64,000 nt of DNA from Hyphomicrobiales bacterium (GCA_027489535.1 JAIXZO010000022.1:248001-312000), one strand, 5' to 3'; shown: positions 1 through 7,631, counted from the first letter of the stretch. A program made the numbers and translations. The notes: generated by a model not told the origin, from the letters alone.

Positions 1-258
1 ATCAGCGCGGAGAGCTTTCTCGATTACGCGCTGACGGGTACGCCGGACACCGTCGCCAACGCCGCACGCATCCTCTGCCCTTCGCTCTACATCCGGGGCG
101 ACAAGGAGCGGCCGGACATCTATCCCGCCGAATTGTTCGCGGAGAGGGCGGCGGGCCGATGCGAAGCCCGCGTCCTCCCCGATTGCGACCATTTCTACAC
201 CGGCCACGAGGCCGAAGTGGCCGAAATGGTCGCCGAGTGGTCCGCAGCCCGCTTGTGA
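1..258 (+). CDS. Alpha/beta hydrolase, C-terminal part (truncated by window start)
   Basis: Frame 1 is open from base 1 to a TGA at 256-258 and gives 85 residues. They contain IRGDKERPDIYPAELFAER and DCDHFYTGHE, which match closely the C-terminus of the complete alpha/beta hydrolase at 62460-63290 (IRGDKERVDIYPAEEFA, DCDHFYTGQE). By analogy with the fold, the aspartate in RGDKE and the histidine in DCDHFY supply the acid and base of the catalytic triad. The nucleophile region lies outside the window. The gene converges on the aldo/keto reductase. The family call is solid, but the substrate is unknown. Confidence 0.85.
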   Translation: MSAESFLDYALTGTPDTVANAARILCPSLYIRGDKERPDIYPAELFAERAAGRCEARVLPDCDHFYTGHEAEVAEMVAEWSAARL

Positions 259-278
259 GGGGGTGCGGACCATGACGA

Positions 279-1256
279 TCACCGGTCCAACGTGGCCATC
301 ATCGGGGCGCCGTAGCGTTCGCCCTTGACCTCCGAGGCCGGCACCGCGCCTTCCAGCGCCGCCAGATCCTCCTTGGACAGCACGATGTCCGCCGCAGCCA
401 TATTTTCCTCGAGCGCGGAAATCCGCCGCGTTCCGGGGATCGGCACGATGTCGTCGCCGCGCGACAGCACCCAGGCCAATGCCAGCTGCGCCGGCGTCAC
501 CTTCTTGGCGGCCGCGATATCGCGCACGCGGGCGACGATGCGGGCGTTCGCTTCGAGGTTCTCGCCTTGGAAGCGCGGCATCATCTTGCGCACGTCGCCC
601 GCGCCGATATCCGCCTCCGAACCGACCGATCCGGTCAGGAAGCCGCGGCCGAGCGGGCTGTAGGCCACGAAGCCGATGCCGAGTTCGCGGCAGGTCGGCA
701 GCACGCGGTCTTCGACCTCGCGCGTCCAGAGCGAATATTCGGTCTGCACCGCCGTCAGCTTGTGGACCTTGTGGGCGCGGCGGATCGTGTCCGGCGACGC
801 CTCGCAGATGCCGATATTCTTGACCTTGCCCTCGGCGACGAGGCGGCTCATCTCGCCGACCGTGTCTTCGATCGGCACCGTCTTGTCGATGCGGTGGGCG
901 TAATAGAGGTCGATGGCATCGATGCCGAGCCGCTTGAGCGAAGCCTCGCAGGCGGAGCGCACATATTCGGGCTTGCCGTTCACGGTGCGGCTGCCGTCCG
1001 GCAGAAACTGCTGGCCGAACTTCGTCGCGATGATGACGCGGTCGCGCATCGGGCGCAGCGCCTCGCCGACGATCTCCTCGTTCCGGTAAGGCCCGTAGGC
1101 GTCCGCCGAGTCGAAGAAGTTGACGCCGCGCTCCACCGCCTGCCGCAGCAGCGCGATGGCGTCCTTCTCGTCGATGCCGCCGTAAGTCCCCGAAAGGCCC
1201 ATGCAGCCGTAGCCGACGGCCGATACCGAGAGCGTTCCGAGATGTCGATGTTTCAT
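279..1256 (-). CDS. Aldo/keto reductase
   Basis: This is a 325-residue cytosolic NADPH-dependent oxidoreductase of the TIM-barrel aldo/keto reductase family. The catalytic tetrad is visible: Asp and Tyr in FFDSADAYG (about residues 49-55), Lys in IATKFG (about 79) and His in YYAHRID (about 121). The C-terminal nucleotide-binding part carries VPIPGTRR. The length and the GYGCMGLSGTYG start resemble the AKR13-like (YakC/PLR-type) subgroup that reduces aldehydes. It is transcribed away from the LVIVD gene, and the two share a 14-base sequence in their promoters, so they may be co-regulated. The physiological substrate cannot be read from the sequence. Confidence 0.92.
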   Translation of the reverse strand: MKHRHLGTLSVSAVGYGCMGLSGTYGGIDEKDAIALLRQAVERGVNFFDSADAYGPYRNEEIVGEALRPMRDRVIIATKFGQQFLPDGSRTVNGKPEYVRSACEASLKRLGIDAIDLYYAHRIDKTVPIEDTVGEMSRLVAEGKVKNIGICEASPDTIRRAHKVHKLTAVQTEYSLWTREVEDRVLPTCRELGIGFVAYSPLGRGFLTGSVGSEADIGAGDVRKMMPRFQGENLEANARIVARVRDIAAAKKVTPAQLALAWVLSRGDDIVPIPGTRRISALEENMAAADIVLSKEDLAALEGAVPASEVKGERYGAPMMATLDR

Positions 1257-1291
1257 GATTTGGCCCTTGCCTCTTTCGTCTATTGATCACG

Positions 1292-1305
1292 CTATAAATT
1301 AGAGG
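1292..1305 (-). promoter_or_regulatory. 14-base motif, copy upstream of aldo/keto reductase
   Basis: On the minus strand the sequence CCTCTAATTTATAG lies directly after a TTGACC box (1310-1305) and about 36 bases before the aldo/keto reductase start. It is identical, in inverted orientation, to the copy at 1638-1651 in front of the LVIVD gene. It could be a shared operator or -10 region. The identity is observed; the function is inferred. Confidence 0.5.
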
Positions 1306-1618
1306 GTCAACCGAAAGCGGGTCGCTTCGGCATCGGCGGCCCATGCGGAAGCGCGACCTGCCCGAACCGGGTTACGGGTCTGATTCCGGGCAGCTTTCAT
1401 CCTATTTATCAAACGATCAGTTATCGGGAGACGCTCTCCTCACGCGGGCTAGCCCCGCACTCAGCGCATGGAGCATATCCTGCGCGCCGAAAAGTAAAAG
1501 TCATCTAATTCGATTTAGTCGAAGCCTCGGCCCCGGATCGCTGCCCGGATCTGCCGCCGCGAATGCTTCAGCACGACGGGTCGTCGCCCGCCAAAGACTT
1601 TGCACCGCCGATTGACAT

Positions 1619-1638
1619 GCTCCCGGATGAAGGGGAGC
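1619..1638 (+). promoter_or_regulatory. Dyad GCTCCC-N8-GGGAGC upstream of LVIVD gene
   Basis: A perfect 6-base-arm inverted repeat sits just after TTGACA (1612-1617) and abuts the 14-base motif at 1638-1651. The distance from TTGACA to the -10-like TCTAAT (1640-1645) is 22 bases, too long for a standard sigma70 promoter. The dyad may therefore be an operator for an activator that corrects spacing, or the real promoter lies elsewhere. Confidence 0.35.
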
Positions 1639-1651
1639 CTCTAATTTATAG
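1638..1651 (+). promoter_or_regulatory. 14-base motif, copy upstream of LVIVD gene
   Basis: CCTCTAATTTATAG is repeated here exactly as on the opposite strand at 1292-1305. It lies 24 bases before the LVIVD start codon and just upstream of the ribosome-binding sequence AAGGAAG (1662-1668). Placement of both copies close to the two divergent start sites suggests one regulator for both genes. Confidence 0.5.
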
Positions 1652-1674
1652 GGCGATAATCAAGGAAGTTCAGC

Positions 1675-2910
1675 ATGACCCCGGACGAACTCGCAGGGCG
1701 CAGCCGTTCCGAGAATTTCGACCTCATCGGCTACGCCCCGCTCGAGGATCGTCCGGCCTTCAAGATGGCCGTCCATCGCGCCGGGGACCGCTGGTTCCTT
1801 TATTGCGCGCATTTCTGGCACAGCGGCCTGTCGGTCGTGGAGATCACGGATCCGACGGCCCCGCGCTTCGTCAAATTCATCCCCGGCCCGCCGAACACCT
1901 GGACCCTGCAGGTCCAGATCGCCGACGGCATCATGATCACCTCGATGGAGCGGATCATGGACGGCTGGGGCGGCGACCCGAACGGCTCCTTCGGCGACGG
2001 CTTCCTCATCTGGAAGCTCGACGATCCCGAAAATCCGCAGCAGGTCGGCCATTGGAAGACCGGCGGCAAAGGCACGCACCGCAACTATTACGACGGCGGC
2101 CGCTACGTCCACGCCACCGCCCTGCCCGAGGGCTATGACGGCCACATCTATGTCTGCGTCGACATCGCCGATCCCGCCAATCCGGTCGAAGTCTCGCGCT
2201 GGTGGCGTCACGGCCAGTGGATTGCCGGCGGAGAGCCCGGCGTCCCCTTCGGCACGCTCCTGCACGGCGGAGCCTACATCAAGGGCGACCGCGCCTATCT
2301 GCCCTACAGCGCGGGCGGCTTCATCATCCTCGACGTCTCGGACGTCAAAAACCCGCGCATGGTCAGCGACCTGCCCTTCTCGCCGCCCTTCCAGGCGTTC
2401 ATCGCCGGCCACACCGCCGTACCGCTGCAGAAGAAGCCGTTGGTGGTCGTGAATTCCGAGGCCATCGCCGAACAGGGCGACGAGCCCCTCGGCTTCACAG
2501 GCATCGTCGACGTGTCCGACGAGACCAAGCCGCGGCTCATCTCGCTGTTTCCGCAGCCGCTGCCGCCGCCCGGCGCGGACTTCAAGAACTTCTACGAGCG
2601 CCCCGGCCGCTTCGGCCCGCACAACCAGCACCAGCCGCAATATCAGGACGTGCTGTATCAGGGCGAAGACCTGATCTTCCTGACCTATTTCAACGCCGGC
2701 CTGCGGGTTTACGACATCTCCGATCCCCGCACGCCGCGCGAGGTCGGATACTTCCTGCCGGCCGATCCCACGACGCGCCTCGGCCCGCTGCCGGCCACCG
2801 GCCTCGTCACCCAATCCGAAGACGTCGTCGTCGACGCCCGCGGCAACGTCTTCGTCTCGGACAAAAATCGCGGCGTCTGCGTGCTCCGGTTCACCGGCGC
2901 GAAACTCTGA
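1675..2910 (+). CDS. LVIVD-repeat beta-propeller-like protein
   Basis: This 411-residue protein is built of short repeats in which a WxLxIxDxxxP-like unit recurs: LSVVEITDPTAPRFV (about residue 53), LIWKLDDPENPQQVG (115), IYVCVDIADPANPVEVS (160), FIILDVSDVKNPRMVS (210), GIVDVSDETKPRLIS (279) and LRVYDISDPRTPREVG (344). These match LVIVD repeats, which probably form a beta-propeller. No signal peptide is seen. The ATG at 1675 follows AAGGAAG at good spacing. It precedes the TRAP transporter genes by 46 bases and is probably their first operon partner, perhaps as an enzyme or binding protein for the imported acid. No biochemical function is established for the family. Confidence 0.85.
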   Translation: MTPDELAGRSRSENFDLIGYAPLEDRPAFKMAVHRAGDRWFLYCAHFWHSGLSVVEITDPTAPRFVKFIPGPPNTWTLQVQIADGIMITSMERIMDGWGGDPNGSFGDGFLIWKLDDPENPQQVGHWKTGGKGTHRNYYDGGRYVHATALPEGYDGHIYVCVDIADPANPVEVSRWWRHGQWIAGGEPGVPFGTLLHGGAYIKGDRAYLPYSAGGFIILDVSDVKNPRMVSDLPFSPPFQAFIAGHTAVPLQKKPLVVVNSEAIAEQGDEPLGFTGIVDVSDETKPRLISLFPQPLPPPGADFKNFYERPGRFGPHNQHQPQYQDVLYQGEDLIFLTYFNAGLRVYDISDPRTPREVGYFLPADPTTRLGPLPATGLVTQSEDVVVDARGNVFVSDKNRGVCVLRFTGAKL

Positions 2911-2956
2911 AACCGGTGCCGCATCCACGGCACGTTCACCTCGGGGGAGGAACCAC

Positions 2957-4108
2957 ATGCTGAAATTCACCACGGCGGTCATAGGAGCGGCGGCGCTGCT
3001 CGCATCGGCCGCGCCCGTCTGGGCGCAAAAGTCCGTCGCCCAGAAATACATCGACGGCGAAGCCAAGATCTCGACCCCGTTCAAATATGACGGGCCGCCG
3101 GTCAACCTGCGCTACTCCACCTTCCTCGGAAAGGCCGGCGCCACGCCGGAGCTCTACGAGAAGATCTGGGCCCGCCTGAAGGAAGACACGGGCGGCAAGG
3201 TTACCGTGCAGGCCTTCTGGTCGAACTCGCTGGCCGATGCGCAAACCGGCGGCTTCGAGTCCGTCGCGTCGGGCATCGCCGACATGGGCACCTGCTATAC
3301 CCAGCTCAACGCGGGCGGCTTCGATCTGCATTTCGGCGTGCAACTGCCGAAGGTGTTCACGGATTCGAGCACCGGCTCGCTCGTTTTCAACGAGGTCTAC
3401 GCGAAATACCTCCGCGACACGTTCGAGAAGCGCAACGTCTACCTCGCCCGCGTCGGCCTCACGCCGCCGCAGCAGCTCCTCAGCAAGGAGCCGATCCGCA
3501 CCTTCGACGACATGAAGGGCAAGCGCGCATGGTCCGTCGGCAAGGTGGCCAATGCCGCCGTCGCCGCCTTGGGCCTCGCCCCGACCTCGCTGAAGATTTC
3601 CGAACTTTATCCCGGCTTCCAATCGGGCGTGCTCGACGTCGCGCCGATGCATGATGCCGGCGCGCCGCTGTTCCGTCTCACGGACATCGCCAAGTTCCGC
3701 ACGAAGGTCGATCTCTGGACCAACCCGAACGAGCACTGCATCAATCCCAAGCGCTGGGATGCCATGCCCGAGCCTTTGAAGGACTATCTCTACCACTGGT
3801 TCCAAGTGTGGACGCAGGTCGAATCCCAGCTCTACTACGATCTCGAAGCCTCGAAGGCCCGTGACGGCATGCAGAAGCAGGGCATCGTCTTCCTGGAGTT
3901 CAACGATGCGGACAAGGCCAAGGTAGACGCCGCCTATGCCGGCGCGATCGACGCCTGGATCAAGGAGCAGGAAGACGCCGGCCGTCCGGGTCGCGCCATG
4001 GTCGCCGACATGCGGACGCTTCGCGACAAATACGCCGCGATGACTCCCGATCAGCGCATGCAGGCCGTCCTCGACAAGCCCGTCCCGGGCCTGATGAAGG
4101 GCCGCTGA
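2957..4108 (+). CDS. TRAP transporter substrate-binding protein (DctP family)
   Basis: This is a 383-residue periplasmic solute receptor. Residues 1-23 form a Sec signal peptide ending in APVWAQ. The mature protein has the DctP-fold features: a binding-domain segment LRYSTFLGKAGATPELYEKIW and the linker MKGKRAWSVG, whose arginine corresponds to the conserved residue that salt-bridges the ligand carboxylate in TRAP receptors. It is about 50 residues longer than typical DctP proteins. A purine-rich AGGAACC stretch precedes the ATG. The permease genes follow directly, so the ligand is probably an organic acid. The specificity is not visible. Confidence 0.92.
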   Translation: MLKFTTAVIGAAALLASAAPVWAQKSVAQKYIDGEAKISTPFKYDGPPVNLRYSTFLGKAGATPELYEKIWARLKEDTGGKVTVQAFWSNSLADAQTGGFESVASGIADMGTCYTQLNAGGFDLHFGVQLPKVFTDSSTGSLVFNEVYAKYLRDTFEKRNVYLARVGLTPPQQLLSKEPIRTFDDMKGKRAWSVGKVANAAVAALGLAPTSLKISELYPGFQSGVLDVAPMHDAGAPLFRLTDIAKFRTKVDLWTNPNEHCINPKRWDAMPEPLKDYLYHWFQVWTQVESQLYYDLEASKARDGMQKQGIVFLEFNDADKAKVDAAYAGAIDAWIKEQEDAGRPGRAMVADMRTLRDKYAAMTPDQRMQAVLDKPVPGLMKGR

Positions 4109-4134
4109 GAAACCCGAAGCTCCGTCCTGATCGA

Positions 4135-4617
4135 GTGATGCGCATGCAATTTCTGCTGACCCTCGGACGGCTCCTGTTCCGCTACGGAACAGGGGTCGCC
4201 CTCTTCGCCATGACGGCCTTGACCAGCGCCGACGTCCTCCTGCGATGGAGTACCGGCAAAGGCATGTTGGGCATCATCGACGCGACGGGGCTTCTTCTGC
4301 TCCTGTTCTTCTTCATGACCATCCCGCATTCGTGGAGCGCCAACGCCCATGTCCGCATGGATCTGATCTATGACCGTCTCGGGCGGACCCCGCGTCTGCT
4401 CGTGGATCTGGTCGGGACGCTCGGTGCCGGCCTCTTCGTCGGGCTGATCGGCTTCCGGAGCCTTGCGGAACTGCCGCAGATGTTCGCGGCCAAAGTCTCG
4501 AGCCAGACGATCGCCATCCCCCATTGGCCGGTGGCGGCCGCCATCGGTTTTCTTTGCATTCTGTCCTTTGCGGGCATTGCGGCGGACCTCGTCCGGTCGT
4601 TCGAGGAGCGTCGCTGA
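4135..4617 (+). CDS. TRAP transporter small permease (DctQ family)
   Basis: About 160 residues with four predicted membrane segments (around residues 8-30, 45-65, 85-107 and 127-150), the DctQ layout. The segment LLLFFFMTIPHSWSANAHVRMDLIYDRL is typical, with the short AHVRMD loop conserved in the family. The start may be GTG 4135 or ATG 4138 or 4144; no strong ribosome-binding site separates them. The stop codon overlaps the start of the large permease (TGATG), which indicates translational coupling. It partners the DctP and DctM proteins of the same operon. Confidence 0.9.
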   Translation: MMRMQFLLTLGRLLFRYGTGVALFAMTALTSADVLLRWSTGKGMLGIIDATGLLLLLFFFMTIPHSWSANAHVRMDLIYDRLGRTPRLLVDLVGTLGAGLFVGLIGFRSLAELPQMFAAKVSSQTIAIPHWPVAAAIGFLCILSFAGIAADLVRSFEERR

Positions 4618-5918
4618 TGGAATGGGCTACAGTCGGCTACATCGCCTTCATCTCCCTCGTCGGGCTCATTTGCGTGGGCGTCCCCATTGCTTGGGCGACG
4701 ACCTTGGTCGCGTTCTGCGGCATGAGCTATCTCTTCGGCATCGAGCAGGCGGCCACGCAATTCTTCACCACCGCCTTCAACACGGGCAGCGAATTCCTGT
4801 TCGCCTCCATCCCGCTGTTCATCCTGATGGGCCAGATCGTCAGTCGTGCGGGCATCGGGGAGGATCTGTTCGAGGCGCTTTATAAGTTCTTCGGGCGTCT
4901 GCCGGGCGGCTTGGCCGTCACCTCCATCGGCGCATGCGCTGCCTTCGGCGCCGTTACCGGCGTCAGTTCGGCGGCCGTCGGCACCATGGCGCGGATCACG
5001 CTGCCGGAAATGCGGCGCTACAATTACGACATGCGGCTTTCGACGGGCACGCTGGCCTCGGCCGCCACCATCGCCATCATGATTCCGCCCAGCCTGCTGA
5101 TGGTGCTGTACGGCCTCTGGACGGAGACCTCGATCGGCAAGCTGTTCCTCGCGGGCGTCATTCCCGGCCTGCTCACCGCCTTCGTCTTCTCCGCCTATGT
5201 CCTGATCCGCTGCGCCCGCAACCCGGCGCTCGGCCCCGCCGGTCCGCGCTTCTCATGGCCGGATCGGATGCGCTCGCTCCTCAAGATCACGCCGATTCTG
5301 GTGATCTTCGGCGTCGTCATCGGCGGCATGTATCTGGGCGTGTTCACGCCCGGCGAAGCCGCCGCAATCGGCGTGGCCGCCACCGCGGCCGTCGCCGTCG
5401 CCATGCGGCGCGTGACGCTTTCGGATTTCGGCGGCGCGGCCGTCGATACGGCCGTGCTTTCGGCCATGATTTTCGCGGTTCTCATCGCCGCGAGCGTATT
5501 GTCGCGCTTCTTCGTGGCCACCCAGGTCACCACGAGCATCATCGAGTGGATCGCGGCGCTGCAGGTCAACCGCTATGTCATCTTGGCGCTGATCGTCGTT
5601 CTCTATCTCTTCCTCGGCTGCATCCTCGACGCCTTCGGCATGATCCTGCTGACCCTGCCCTTCGTGTTCCCGGTCATCATCAAGCTGGGGTTCGATCCGG
5701 TATGGTTCGGCGTCATCCTGACCTTCCTGACGGAAATAGCGCTGATCACGCCGCCGGTGGGCTTCAACGTCTACATCATGGCGAAGCTCGCGCCGGACGT
5801 GCCGATGCACGAGATCTTCATCGGTGCCGCGCCCTTCGTTCTGCTCGCCCTCGGCATCATCGTCTTTCTGACGATGTTCCCGGAGATCGTGATGTGGCTG
5901 CCCAACCAAATGTCATGA
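4617..5918 (+). CDS. TRAP transporter large permease (DctM family)
   Basis: This 433-residue inner-membrane protein has 11-12 hydrophobic segments. It is the ion-coupled translocation subunit. Family features include SIPLFILMGQIVSRAGIGEDLF (about 60-80), SSAAVGTMARITLPEM (about 117-132), IPPSLLMVLYG and the late LITPPVGFNVYIM motif. I place the start at ATG 4617, inside the TGATG overlap with DctQ, rather than at the upstream in-frame ATG 4524, because residues from that start would merely translate DctQ out of frame. The 3' end overlaps the next small gene by ATGA. Confidence 0.93.
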   Translation: MEWATVGYIAFISLVGLICVGVPIAWATTLVAFCGMSYLFGIEQAATQFFTTAFNTGSEFLFASIPLFILMGQIVSRAGIGEDLFEALYKFFGRLPGGLAVTSIGACAAFGAVTGVSSAAVGTMARITLPEMRRYNYDMRLSTGTLASAATIAIMIPPSLLMVLYGLWTETSIGKLFLAGVIPGLLTAFVFSAYVLIRCARNPALGPAGPRFSWPDRMRSLLKITPILVIFGVVIGGMYLGVFTPGEAAAIGVAATAAVAVAMRRVTLSDFGGAAVDTAVLSAMIFAVLIAASVLSRFFVATQVTTSIIEWIAALQVNRYVILALIVVLYLFLGCILDAFGMILLTLPFVFPVIIKLGFDPVWFGVILTFLTEIALITPPVGFNVYIMAKLAPDVPMHEIFIGAAPFVLLALGIIVFLTMFPEIVMWLPNQMS

Positions 5919-6268
5919 CCGGCTGCGGTTACGACAGCGCCGGTTGGTTCTGCACGCAAGGCGCACTCGGCCCGCCGTTCGGCGGGCCGTCGCCTTTCGA
6001 GCAACCCTGCCCGGCCTGCAACACCCTGCAATTTCTGGAAGTCGCCATCCGCCGCGCCGGCATCTGGCGTCGCAAGGGACTATGCCCCTTCTGCGCGCCC
6101 GGCCGAAGCGATCCCGCAACGGCTGCGCTCGATGCCGCGTTGAAGGCGGCGTTCGACGCCAACCCGGCGCAAGCGGATCGCGCCGCTACCGAGCTCGGCA
6201 TCGAACGAAAGCATTTCAGCGGCCGCGGCTTCTTCTGCGCCCCTGTCGAGGACGGTTTCGACCCGTGA
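5915..6268 (+). CDS. Small cysteine-rich protein, zinc-ribbon-like, unknown function
   Basis: This 117-residue soluble protein starts in an ATGA overlap with the DctM stop, so it is probably translationally coupled. It has seven cysteines, including the pairs CPAC (about residue 32) and CPFC (about 57), which look like a four-cysteine zinc ribbon. Further cysteines lie near the N-terminus (CGYDSAGWFC) and near the C-terminus (GFFCAP). I do not recognise a named family. The overlap with DctM and the paired cysteines argue that it is a real gene. A role in the TRAP-dependent pathway, or as a regulatory or metal-binding accessory, is speculation. Confidence 0.65.
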   Translation: MTGCGYDSAGWFCTQGALGPPFGGPSPFEQPCPACNTLQFLEVAIRRAGIWRRKGLCPFCAPGRSDPATAALDAALKAAFDANPAQADRAATELGIERKHFSGRGFFCAPVEDGFDP

Positions 6269-6280
6269 GAACGGGTCGGA
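6257..6280. terminator. Hairpin between convergent genes (GAGA tetraloop)
   Basis: CGACCCGT (6259-6266) and ACGGGTCG (6271-6278) form a perfect 8-bp stem closed by a GAGA loop of GNRA type, extendable by two weaker pairs. It includes the stop codon of the small cysteine-rich gene and lies just before the stop of the convergent quinone reductase. No T-tract follows, so termination efficiency is uncertain. The position suggests a bidirectional stop. Confidence 0.5.
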
Positions 6281-6287
6281 CGCAAGC

Positions 6288-7265
6288 TTACATCGTAACG
6301 ACGACGTTGCCCGTGAGCTTGCCGCTCTCGACGGCCTCATGCGCTTCGGCGGTCCGCTCCAGCGGGAAACGCGCCGCGATGGTGTGGCGCACGAGTCCGC
6401 GCGCGAACCAGTCGTTCATCTGCGCATTGGCGAGGCGACGCGCTTCGGCCTCGAGTTCGTAGATGATGTAGAACCGCAGGGCGATGCCCGACACGATCAA
6501 GGGCACGAAATCCAGCGTGAATTCCGGCTTCGACGTCCCGTAAACCGCAGCGATGCCGTCCTTCGCCATCATTTGCGCCAACAGGCGGCCGTTGTTCGCG
6601 ATATCGACTTCGACGACGCGCTCGACGCCTTTTCCGTCCGTCTCGGCGCGCACGCGCTCCACGACGGACTCGGTCCGGTAATTGATGACGACGTCGGCGC
6701 CGGCGGCCTTCGCATGGGCGGCCTTCTCGTCGGAACTGACCGTGGTCAGCACGCGCGCGGCCCCGAGCAGCTTGGCGAACTGCACGGCATAATGGCCCAC
6801 CGAGCCCGCGCCGCCGCTCACCAGAACCGTCTTGCCCGCCGGCGAGCCGTCCACCGTCACGCCGCGATAGGCCGTCAGCGCCGGAATACCGAAACAAGCG
6901 CCCTCTTCAAAACCGACGGAGTCCGGAAGGTGCACCGCCTGTTCGGACGGCACGGTGATGAATTCCGCGCAGGTCCCGAAGGCGCGGTTCCACTGGCCGT
7001 TCCACACCCAAACCCGCTCGCCGATGCGGCTCGCCGGCACGCCGGGCCCGACCTCGTCGATCACGCCCGCGGCGTCGCTGTGCGGGATCACCTTCGGTCC
7101 GGCCATGGGCCGTACGCCGGAGCGCGCCTTCCAGTCGGACGGGTTTGCACCCGATACCGCGACCTTGACGCGAACCTCGCCGGGACCCGGCACCGGATCG
7201 GGCAACGTCCCCACGATGATCACGTCGCGCGCAGCGCCCGTCTTCTCGTACCAAGCAGCCCGCAT
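6288..7265 (-). CDS. NADPH:quinone reductase-like MDR oxidoreductase
   Basis: A 325-residue zinc-independent medium-chain reductase. The N-terminal GroES-like domain contains PGPGEVRVKVAVSGANPSDWK (about 26-46) and ends in ADVVI-type strands. The Rossmann domain carries VLVSGGAGSVGHYAVQFAKLLGA (about 146-168), the A/GxxGxxG NADPH site of quinone reductases. The cysteine and histidine ligands of zinc alcohol dehydrogenases are absent. It likely reduces quinones or enones in the cytosol. It stands alone between a convergent TRAP operon and a repeat region, so no pathway can be assigned. Confidence 0.92.
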   Translation of the reverse strand: MRAAWYEKTGAARDVIIVGTLPDPVPGPGEVRVKVAVSGANPSDWKARSGVRPMAGPKVIPHSDAAGVIDEVGPGVPASRIGERVWVWNGQWNRAFGTCAEFITVPSEQAVHLPDSVGFEEGACFGIPALTAYRGVTVDGSPAGKTVLVSGGAGSVGHYAVQFAKLLGAARVLTTVSSDEKAAHAKAAGADVVINYRTESVVERVRAETDGKGVERVVEVDIANNGRLLAQMMAKDGIAAVYGTSKPEFTLDFVPLIVSGIALRFYIIYELEAEARRLANAQMNDWFARGLVRHTIAARFPLERTAEAHEAVESGKLTGNVVVTM

Positions 7266-7368
7266 CGCAACGCATCTCCCTCACCGGCGACTCGCGCGCC
7301 GTGCGGCACATGATCGGCCGAGCAAGGCTCCCTCCGCAAGCACGGAGGCGCGGACGAGGCGCAAGAAT

Positions 7369-7410
7369 ACCGTGGTTCGAGACGGCCCTGCGGGCCTCCT
7401 CACCATGAGG
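7369..7410 (-). repeat. 42-bp dispersed palindromic repeat, copy 1 (inverted)
   Basis: Read on the minus strand it begins CCTCATGGTGAGGAGGCCCG and ends AACCACGGT, identical to copy 2. The element contains the short palindrome GGCCCGCAGGGCC and a CCTCA..TGAGG dyad. Related elements are scattered in many Hyphomicrobiales genomes (my general knowledge, not searched). Confidence 0.8.
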
Positions 7411-7468
7411 TGTTCAGGGCGACTGCGGGCGAATGTGTAGGGGCATACAGGCTACCGATCCTCGAAAG

Positions 7469-7510
7469 CCTCATGGTGAGGAGGCCCGCAGGGCCGTCTC
7501 GAACCACGGT
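7469..7510 (+). repeat. 42-bp dispersed palindromic repeat, copy 2
   Basis: Direct copy, identical over 42 bases to the inverted copy at 7369-7410. Together they form a large inverted repeat with a 58-base spacer, able to fold into one long hairpin in RNA from either strand. Confidence 0.8.
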
Positions 7511-7532
7511 GCAAACTACGAATCTTCCAAAG

Positions 7533-7574
7533 CCTCATGGCGAGGAGGCCCGCAGGACCGTCGCAAACCACGGT
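7533..7574 (+). repeat. 42-bp dispersed palindromic repeat, copy 3 (diverged)
   Basis: Direct copy in the same register as copy 2, 22 bases further on, with a few substitutions (GGCGAGG for GGTGAGG, GGACC for GGGCC, GCAAACC for CGAACC). It is an older or decayed copy. Confidence 0.75.
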
Positions 7575-7596
7575 AATCGCCCGCCCCGTCGCCCAG

Positions 7597-7631
7597 CACA
7601 AAAAGAAACCCCCGGAGCGGAACTCCGGGGG
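7597..7631 (-). terminator. Rho-independent terminator of the GH16/RTX gene
   Basis: On the minus strand a perfect 9-bp stem (CCCCCGGAG 7609-7617 with CTCCGGGGG 7623-7631) and a 5-base loop is followed by a T-rich run, seen on the plus strand as AAAAAGAAA at 7600-7608. It lies about 60 bases beyond the glucanase stop codon. Confidence 0.85.

Larger units (their letters stand above)
1257..1674. other. Divergent intergenic region, 418 bp
   Basis: No convincing coding sequence is present. The region separates the divergently transcribed aldo/keto reductase and LVIVD genes and is locally more AT-rich at both ends. It holds two copies of a 14-base motif in opposite orientation, a 6-base-arm dyad at 1619-1638 and a TTGACA box at 1612-1617. 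The middle part (about 1330-1600) shows nothing I recognise. Confidence 0.6.

Noticed and set aside
1612-1645. Standard sigma70 promoter TTGACA...TCTAAT for the LVIVD gene
   Set aside because: The spacing is 22 bases, outside the functional range without a spacer-correcting activator; I list the dyad and 14-mer instead.
1660-3105. 481-residue minus-strand frame
   Set aside because: It is antisense to the LVIVD gene and the start of DctP; no motif, and codon positions show the usual high-GC shadow pattern.
5929-6285. 118-residue minus-strand frame opposite the small cysteine-rich gene
   Set aside because: The plus-strand frame has paired CxxC motifs and a start overlapping the DctM stop; the minus frame is Ser/Arg/Ala-rich with no motif.
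7369-7574. CRISPR array
   Set aside because: Only three copies, one inverted, with unequal spacers and internal palindromes, and no cas genes.
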